Positions 58,512 through 64,000 of a stretch of DNA of 64,000 nt are shown one piece after another. The notes under the pieces were generated by a model. The model was not told where the DNA came from, ran no database searches, and saw nothing but the letters and a program-made list of their open reading frames with translations. The DNA comes from Pseudomonas azotoformans. Its GTDB lineage: Bacteria > Pseudomonadota > Gammaproteobacteria > Pseudomonadales > Pseudomonadaceae. A program made the position numbers and the translations under genes. How positions within the stretch are numbered: position 1 is the first letter of the stretch; every line of letters starts with the position of its first letter. The stretch covers positions 6,663,287 to 6,727,286 of the forward strand of contig NZ_LT629702.1 in the NCBI RefSeq assembly GCF_900103345.1, written 5' to 3'.

Positions 58512-58534
58512 AATCCTGGTCTTAGCCCCCAACT
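58507..58534 (+). promoter_or_regulatory. Sigma32-type heat-shock promoter of htpG
   Basis: CTTGAAA (58507-58513), 13 bases, then CCCCAACT (58527-58534). The E. coli sigma32 consensus is CTTGAAA-N11-16-CCCCATNT; one position differs. It overlaps the stop codon of the preceding gene. Confidence 0.75.
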
Positions 58535-58600
58535 TTGATGACAACCCGCCGCTAACCCTCTAGGGCGCGGCCACTGCCATCCAATTGGAGTTTGATGACC

Positions 58601-60505
58601 ATGAGTGTGGAAACTCAAAAGGAAACCCTGGGCTTCCAGACCGAGGTGAAGCAACTGCTGCACCTCATGATCCATTCGCTGTATTCCAACAAGGAAATCT
58701 TCCTTCGCGAATTGATCTCGAACGCCTCTGACGCTGTCGACAAATTACGTTTCGAAGCCCTGTCCAAGCCTGAGTTGCTGGAAGGTGGCGCCGAACTGAA
58801 GATCCGCGTGAGCTTCGACAAGGACGCCAAGACCGTCACGATCGAAGACAACGGTATCGGTATGAGCCGTGACGATGCGATCGCCCACCTGGGCACCATC
58901 GCCAAGTCCGGCACCGCCGATTTCATGAAAAACCTCTCGGGCGACCAGAAGAAAGATTCGCACCTGATCGGTCAATTCGGCGTGGGCTTCTATTCGGCCT
59001 TTATCGTTGCCGACCAGGTTGAAGTGTTCAGCCGCCGTGCCGGCCTCGATGCCAGCGAAGGCGTGCACTGGTCCTCCAAAGGCGAGGGCGAATTCGAGAT
59101 CGCCACCGTCGACAAGGCTGACCGTGGTACCCGTATCGTCCTGCACCTGAAGTCCGGTGAAGACGAATTCGCCGATGGCTGGCGCCTGCGCAACATCGTC
59201 AAGAAATACTCCGACCACATCGCTCTGCCGATCGAACTGCCGAAAGAGCAAGCGGCAGCCGAAGGCGAAGACGCGCCTGCCCAGGAATGGGAAGTGGTCA
59301 ACCGCGCCAGCGCGCTGTGGACCCGTCCGCGTACCGAGATCAAGGACGAGGAATACCAGGAGTTCTACAAGCACATCGGTCACGACTACGAAAACCCGCT
59401 GAGCTGGAGCCACAACAAGGTCGAAGGCAAGCTGGAGTACAGCTCGCTGCTCTACGTACCGGCCCGTGCTCCGTTTGACCTGTACCAGCGTGAAGCGCCG
59501 AAAGGCCTGAAGCTCTACGTACAGCGCGTGTTCGTGATGGACCAGGCGGAATCGTTCCTGCCGCTGTACCTGCGCTTCATCAAGGGTGTGGTCGACTCCA
59601 ACGATCTGTCGCTGAACGTGTCGCGGGAAATCCTGCAGAAAGACCCGATCATCGATTCCATGAAGTCGGCGCTGACCAAGCGCGTGCTCGACATGCTGGA
59701 AAAGCTGGCGAAGAACGAGCCCGAGCAATACAAGGGCTTCTGGAAAAACTTCGGCCAGGTCATGAAAGAAGGCCCGGCGGAAGATTTCGCCAACAAGGAA
59801 AAAATCGCCGGCCTGCTGCGTTTTGCCTCGACGCACGAAGAGGGCGGCGAGCAGGTGGTCTCTTTGGCCGAGTACCTGGCCCGCGCCAAGGAGGGTCAGG
59901 ACAAGATCTACTACCTCACCGGCGAAACCTACGCGCAGGTCAAGAACAGCCCGCACCTGGAAGTCTTCCGCAAGAAAGGCATCGAAGTGCTGCTGCTGAC
60001 CGACCGTATCGATGAGTGGCTGATGAGCTACCTCAACGAGTTCGACGGCAAATCCTTCGTCGACGTGGCCCGTGGTGACCTGGACCTGGGTAACCTGGAC
60101 TCCGAAGAAGAGAAGAAAGAAGCCGAGGAAGTCGCCAAGTCCAAAGAAGGCCTGGTCGAGCGGATCAAGGCGTCCCTGGGCGATGCAGTCAGCGAAGTGC
60201 GCGTGTCGCACCGCCTGACCGACTCCCCGGCGATCCTGGCCATCGGCGAGCAGGACCTGGGCATGCAGATGCGCCAGATCCTCGAAGCCAGCGGGCAGAA
60301 GGTTCCGGATTCCAAGCCGATCTTCGAATTCAACCCGGCTCACCCGCTGATCGAGAAACTCGACGGTGAGCAGAGCGAAGAGCGTTTTGGCGACCTGTCG
60401 CACATCCTCTTCGACCAGGCAGCCCTGGCCGCCGGCGACAGCCTGAAGGACCCGGCCGCTTATGTGCGCCGCCTGAACAAGCTGTTGGTTGAACTGTCGG
60501 TTTGA
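58601..60505 (+). CDS. htpG: Molecular chaperone HtpG (Hsp90)
   Basis: An ATP-dependent Hsp90 chaperone. It has 634 residues: N-terminal GHKL ATPase ([39 protein letters not shown]), middle domain ([27 protein letters not shown]), and C-terminal dimerisation region. The ATG at 58601 ([13 protein letters not shown]) matches the usual Pseudomonas start; an ATG at 58595 is also possible. GGAG is 10 bases upstream. Terminator and REP pair follow. Confidence 0.97.
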   Translation: MSVETQKETLGFQTEVKQLLHLMIHSLYSNKEIFLRELISNASDAVDKLRFEALSKPELLEGGAELKIRVSFDKDAKTVTIEDNGIGMSRDDAIAHLGTIAKSGTADFMKNLSGDQKKDSHLIGQFGVGFYSAFIVADQVEVFSRRAGLDASEGVHWSSKGEGEFEIATVDKADRGTRIVLHLKSGEDEFADGWRLRNIVKKYSDHIALPIELPKEQAAAEGEDAPAQEWEVVNRASALWTRPRTEIKDEEYQEFYKHIGHDYENPLSWSHNKVEGKLEYSSLLYVPARAPFDLYQREAPKGLKLYVQRVFVMDQAESFLPLYLRFIKGVVDSNDLSLNVSREILQKDPIIDSMKSALTKRVLDMLEKLAKNEPEQYKGFWKNFGQVMKEGPAEDFANKEKIAGLLRFASTHEEGGEQVVSLAEYLARAKEGQDKIYYLTGETYAQVKNSPHLEVFRKKGIEVLLLTDRIDEWLMSYLNEFDGKSFVDVARGDLDLGNLDSEEEKKEAEEVAKSKEGLVERIKASLGDAVSEVRVSHRLTDSPAILAIGEQDLGMQMRQILEASGQKVPDSKPIFEFNPAHPLIEKLDGEQSEERFGDLSHILFDQAALAAGDSLKDPAAYVRRLNKLLVELSV

Positions 60506-60516
60506 CCCTGCTGTAG

Positions 60517-60541
60517 AAAAACCCGCTTCGGCGGGTTTTTT
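60517..60541 (+). terminator. htpG terminator
   Basis: AAAAACCCGC and GCGGGTTTTTT pair around a TTCG tetraloop, with a T-run. It starts 12 bases after the htpG stop. Confidence 0.93.
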
Positions 60542-60556
60542 CGTTCTAACGCTTCA

Positions 60557-60658
60557 CTGTAGGAGCGAGCTTGCTCGCGAAGAACGTCAACGATAACGCG
60601 CCGATCCTGGATACATGCGGTGCCCTTGAGTTTTTCGCGAGCAAGCTCGCTCCTACAG
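60557..60658. repeat. REP pair (GTAGGAGCGAGCTTGCTCGCG type)
   Basis: CTGTAGGAGCGAGCTTGCTC and GAGCAAGCTCGCTCCTACAG inverted about 55 bases apart. This core (GAGCGAGC) is the third variant in the window. Confidence 0.93.
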
Positions 60659-60705
60659 GGGGCAGGTTGCGACGAATTGATAGTGCACCTCAACTGGAGT
60701 AAATG

Positions 60706-61426
60706 ATGAGCCAAGTCACTGTACGTTCCGTGGTCTATCAGATTGATGGCCAGTCCTACGAAAGCCGCCTGGCGTTCGATGCCAGCCACAAGGGCCGTTG
60801 CCGGGGTTGTTGATGGCGCCGAACTGGATGGGCGTGAGTGCGGGTGCCGAAGAGATCGCCAAAAGCGTGGCCGGCAAAGGCTACGTGGTGCTGATCGCCG
60901 ACTTGTACGGGCAGACCGTGCGTCCGTCGAATGGTGATGAAGCCGGCGCTGCGATGATGCCGTTGAAGAATGACAACCCGAAGCTGCTCAAACTCATGCA
61001 AGCGGCGTTTGAGCAACTGCAGGGCCAGGCCGAGGTGGATACCTCGAAGCTTGCGACCTTCGGCTTCTGTTTTGGCGGCTTCTGCTCGCTGGAACTGGCG
61101 CGGACCGGTGCACCGTTGAAGGCAGCCGTCTCGTTCCACGGCACCATCGACACCCAGAACCCGGACGGCGCCAAGCACATCAAGGTTCAGTATTGGTCCT
61201 GCACGGTGCTTCCGACCCATTGGTGCCGAAGGCGCAACTGCCGGCATTCGAAGATGAAATGAACGCGGCCGGCGTGGATTGGCAATTGCTGAGCTATGGC
61301 GGCGCGGTGCATTCCTTCACCGACCCCCATGCGAATGTGCCGGGCAAGATGATGTACGACGCCAAGACCGCCACGCGCGCGTTCCAGTCGATGCACAACT
61401 TGCTGGATGAAGTGTTCAAGGGCTGA
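60706..61426 (+). pseudogene. Dienelactone hydrolase family gene, two frameshifts
   Basis: Read in three frames, the parts join into a normal dienelactone hydrolase of about 240 residues: the start MSQVTVRSVVYQ, nucleophile cysteine in FGFCFGGFCS, Asp in GASDPLVP and His in GAVHSFTDP. The frame is lost near 60795 (GGCCGTTG, one C too few) and near 61190 (CAGTATTGG, one G too few). No other damage is seen, so these look like sequencing errors, or very recent inactivation. ATG at 60703 is an alternative start; GGAG lies at 60696-60699. Confidence 0.85.
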
Positions 61427-61449
61427 TTCTTCAGCGCCTGTCCGGGCCT

Positions 61450-61522
61450 AATCGGGGGCAAGCCCCCTCCCACACTTGGATGCAATCACTGATCAAATGT
61501 GGGAGGGGGCTTGCCCCCGATG
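61450..61522. repeat. REP pair, heads outward
   Basis: AATCGGGGGCAAGCCCCCTC and GGAGGGGGCTTGCCCCCGAT are inverted about 33 bases apart, between converging genes. Confidence 0.93.
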
Positions 61523-61523
61523 G

Positions 61524-62389
61524 CTATCTCACTGGCAACTCAATCCTTTCAGACTCCCCCGGCACCGTCGGCCAATCCCCGGCCGCCCAGCGCTGCCTGG
61601 CCTGCTCGATCACCGCCGGGTCACTCGCGACAAAATTCCAGTTGATCCGCCGTGGCCCATCCAGCGGCGCGCCGCCAAATACCACCAAGTGGCAATCACT
61701 GTCCGAAAACAACGTCATCTCCTGCCCGGCCGGCAATACCACCAGGCTGTGCACTTCAAGCGCCTCGCCGTCCAACTGGGCGTCACCCGCCAGCACATAC
61801 ACCGCGCGTTCCTCATGCTCATCCGGAATCAGCAGGGTTGTGGCCGTTTGCATCTGCACCTCGGCATACAAGGTGGGCGACAGCACCGGCACCGGTGACT
61901 TGAGGCAGAACCGTTGCCCGCGATCAGGCGTATCTGCACGCCCAGGTTGTCACTCACCGGCAGACTCGCCGCCGGGTGATGGCTGTAATGCCCCGGCCCC
62001 GTCTCGTGGTCTTTGGGTGATGCCAACCATACTTGCAGCCCATGCAGGCTGAAACCACTGGCCTTGAGCGCCTCGGGTGTGCGTTCGACGTGGGCAATCG
62101 CGCTGCCGGCGGTCATCCAGCTCACATCACCCGCCTGCACAACCTGGTCCGAGCCAGGCTGTCCTTGTGCTGCAGCGCGCCCTCAAACAGGTACGTGAGG
62201 GTCGACAGCCCGATATGCGGGTGTTGACGGATATTCATGCCGTGACCCGGCGCGTAGCGGGTCAGCAGCATATGGTCGAAAAATACAAAAGGCCCGACGC
62301 TGCGGCATTCCCGCGACGGCAGCGGGCCGCAGGATCGGTTGGCCTTCGACGTCTTCGGGGCGAGGGCGGATCACGGTGAGGGTGGTCAT
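61524..62389 (-). pseudogene. Pirin family gene, three frameshifts
   Basis: A pirin-like bicupin of about 285 residues once frames are joined. The N-terminal cupin metal stretch is HPHIGLSTLTYL (in frame 2), then GDVSWMTAGSAIAHVERTPE and HGLQVWLASP; the C-terminal part starts VPVLSPTLYAEV. The frame changes near 62325 (one C too many), 62165 (one G too few) and 61905 (one G too few in GGG). Pirins are iron-binding cupins; some act as quercetinases or redox sensors. Start at 62387-62389 (MTTLTVIRPR). Confidence 0.82.
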
Positions 62390-62453
62390 GGTGCGTCCCA
62401 GTCTGAGCGGGTTGGATGCTGCTGAGCATAACCCGCTCCACGGGAGGTTGCCG

Positions 62454-62866
62454 CTATTGGCTGAAGGCGCCTCCGACAGTTTGGTGTCGATGCTGATCTC
62501 GGCGGTGGTCATCAGCTTGTGCACCGGGCAGCGATCCGCACGCGGTGCAGCTCATCGCGCTGGTCGTCGGTGAGCACGCCTTGAGGGTGAGCTTGACGTT
62601 GAGTGTGTATTTGCCCTTTTGCTCTTCGGCGGCGTCATGGGTGACCTCCACGGTCAGCCGGTGAGGGGGATACCTTTTTTCTGGGCGTAGAGCTTGAGGG
62701 TCAGGGCTTTGCACGAGGCCAGGGCGGCGTCGAAGTAGTCATGGGGGGAGGGCGCTGAATCGTCGCCGCCGAGGCTCTTGGGCAGGTCGGTGAACAACTC
62801 ATGGTTGTTGATGTTGAGGCTGTGGCGAAAGTTGTCCTGGTTCAGGGTGTTTACGGTAACAGGCAT
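62454..62866 (-). pseudogene. OsmC-like protein, about three frameshifts
   Basis: The intact N-terminal part, MPVTVNTLNQDNFRHSLNIN to AQKKGIPLTG, is an OsmC/YhfA-type start with the catalytic-type cysteine in ALASCKALTLKLYA. The rest follows in other frames: LTVEVTHDAAEEQKG, then VLTDDQRDELHRV, then RCPVHKLMTTAEISI with the second cysteine. One-base losses lie near 62662, 62583 and 62530. OsmC-like proteins reduce organic hydroperoxides. The exact 3' end is uncertain because the last frame stays open toward pirin. Confidence 0.8.
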
Positions 62867-63006
62867 GGCAAACCTCACAGGGTGGCAGGATGAAGGTCAT
62901 GCAGTTATAGAGCATGCTGGCACTTCGATGTTCCGCGTTTTTTGCCGGATGAACCCTGGCAAGGCGTTCAAGGTCTACCCGTATCAGCCCCTATCGAGGT
63001 GTTAAC

Positions 63007-64000
63007 GTGCCCTGGACTCGCCTGACCCTTGCCCTGTTGTTCGCCGCGGCAGCCTTGCCGCGCAGGCCCGCGACTATGCCTACAGCGATGCGCACCTGCA
63101 TTACGTGGATTTCTTCCAGGAAACGGCGGGCATGGACAAGCTGCTCAAGGCCATGGCCGACAACCGCATCGAGCATGTAATGATTTCCGGCATTCCGGTC
63201 GCGAAGAAATGGCACGAGGATGAACCCAAGCGCCCGCGCTATTACGCCGGTGATGACGCCGATGCCTATTGGTACAGCGCGACCGATGTGATCGTGGCCG
63301 CAGCGGTCAACAAACTGACCCTGAGCAACGCGAGCATTTTCATCCGTTCCTGTCCGGCTTCAACCCCAACGACAAGAACTCGGACGCCCATATCCAACGT
63401 ATGCTCGATCTCAACCAGGGCTGTGGCAGGGCATCGGCGAGGTCTTTACCGTCATGACGACCTCACGGCCATCACCGCCGGCGACACACCACGGGCCAAT
63501 AACGAAGCCATGACCGCATTTATCACCTGGCGGCAGAAAATGACCTGCCGGTGATGCTGCACTCCAATATCACCTCCAAACGCGAGCGCAACCCGCTGTA
63601 CCTGGCTGAAGTCGAAGAGCCACTGCGCAACCATCCGCACACCGCTTTATCTGGGCCCATGCTGGCACCAGCAAGGAAATCCACCGTCACCAGGTGCAGA
63701 TGGACTTTTTGCTGCCCACCTTGAGCCGCATGCTGGAGGCGTATCCCAACCTGTACATCGACCTGTCCTGGAGCATGCTTACGCCGTATTTGCTGGATGA
63801 CAGAGGCCATCCTCGTCCGGAGTGGGTAACGCTGGTGGAGCGTTTCCCGGAGCGGTTCATGCTGGGCTCTGACGTCGTCGGGCGCTTCAACAAGCTGGGT
63901 AAGGAAATGCGTCGCTTCGAGCCTTTCCTCGATGCACTGCCTGAGGACGTTGCGCACAAAAGTGGCACGCGACAATTTCTTGGCCATCTTGCCTAAAGCC
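63007..64000 (+). pseudogene. Exported amidohydrolase-family gene, many frameshifts, runs off the right end
   Basis: With frames joined this is an amidohydrolase (TIM-barrel metal-dependent hydrolase) with a signal peptide (LTLALLFAAAALAAQA), an HxH-type motif in DAHLHYVDFF, MLHSNITSKRERNP, FIWAHAGTSKEIH, and GSDVVGRFNKLG. About seven one-base changes break it, near 63055, 63315, 63425, 63452, 63518 and 63645 (each one base lost from a short G or C run) and 63961 (one A gained). The start is GTG at 63007. The corrected frame is still open at 64000. The substrate is unknown. Confidence 0.78.

Noticed and set aside
60706..63996. Short open frames in the right-hand 3.3 kb considered as separate small genes
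   Set aside because: They join in order into four known families once one-base shifts are corrected, so they are fragments and not genes.

Overview
The window is about 64 kb of chromosome from a fluorescent pseudomonad, most likely the Pseudomonas fluorescens group. The reasons are the gene order gltA / sdhCDAB-sucAB-lpdG-sucCD, the glyoxylate cluster gcl-hyi-glxR-ttuD-pykF, the high-GC codon use, and at least 13 loci carrying the paired REP palindromes typical of that group (cores GGGAGGGGGCTTGCCCCC and GGGAGCGGGCTTGCTCGCG). No rRNA, tRNA, CRISPR array or complete insertion sequence was seen. Everything is read from sequence and family knowledge; no database search was run.

Layout. 1-1.2 kb: the 5' end of a P-loop ATPase running off the left edge, and a Nudix hydrolase. 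1.35-11.9 kb: a complete carbon-phosphorus lyase operon, phnCDEFGHIJKLMNP, behind a Pho-box array; most cistrons overlap. 11.9-13.6 kb: a LysR regulator and a HicAB toxin-antitoxin pair with a palindromic operator. 14.0-17.5 kb: two tandem serralysin-type (M10) metalloproteases set in AT-rich DNA. 17.5-22.5 kb: mixed genes on both strands (MFS transporter, DUF5666-like protein, sulfate-binding protein, K+-channel-like protein, urea transporter). 22.6-29.8 kb: the glyoxylate to glycerate to pyruvate operon on the minus strand, facing a GlcG/HbpS-like gene across a control region with two identical TTGTATACAA palindromes. 29.8-30.5 kb: a REP-associated transposase (RAYT) flanked by REPs. 30.5-36.2 kb: a TetR/RutR-like regulator, a DUF808 protein, a compositionally foreign gene with an internal duplication, an MlaA-like protein and an exported alpha/beta hydrolase. 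36.2-41.2 kb: a GH17 membrane protein, an orphan betaine-type binding protein and the acetate uptake pair yjcH-actP. 41.4-54.5 kb: the TCA-cycle supercluster. 54.6-60.5 kb: brnQ, a DUF599 protein, a small lipoprotein, two overlapping hotdog thioesterases and htpG with a sigma32-like promoter. 60.7-64 kb: dienelactone hydrolase, pirin, OsmC-like and amidohydrolase genes, all broken by about 15 one-base frameshifts.

How genes work together. The phn operon imports phosphonates (PhnCDE) and turns them into ribose phosphates and inorganic phosphate under PhoB-type control. The gcl operon condenses two glyoxylates and carries the carbon through tartronate semialdehyde and glycerate to 2-phosphoglycerate, with a dedicated pyruvate kinase at the end. 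The gltA-sdh-suc block supplies much of the oxidative TCA cycle, and acetate enters through ActP.

Items most worth a second look: (1) the gene at 32305-33120, a two-copy repeat protein with EF-hand-like loops, a type-III-effector-like N-terminus and a partial hrp-box-like sequence upstream, sitting between two near-identical terminators; (2) the tandem serralysins, one with a duplicated secretion domain and one with an acidic/proline linker and aromatic tail; (3) the paired operators between gcl and the GlcG-like gene; (4) the abrupt block of one-base frameshifts at the right end, which looks like sequence error rather than decay.
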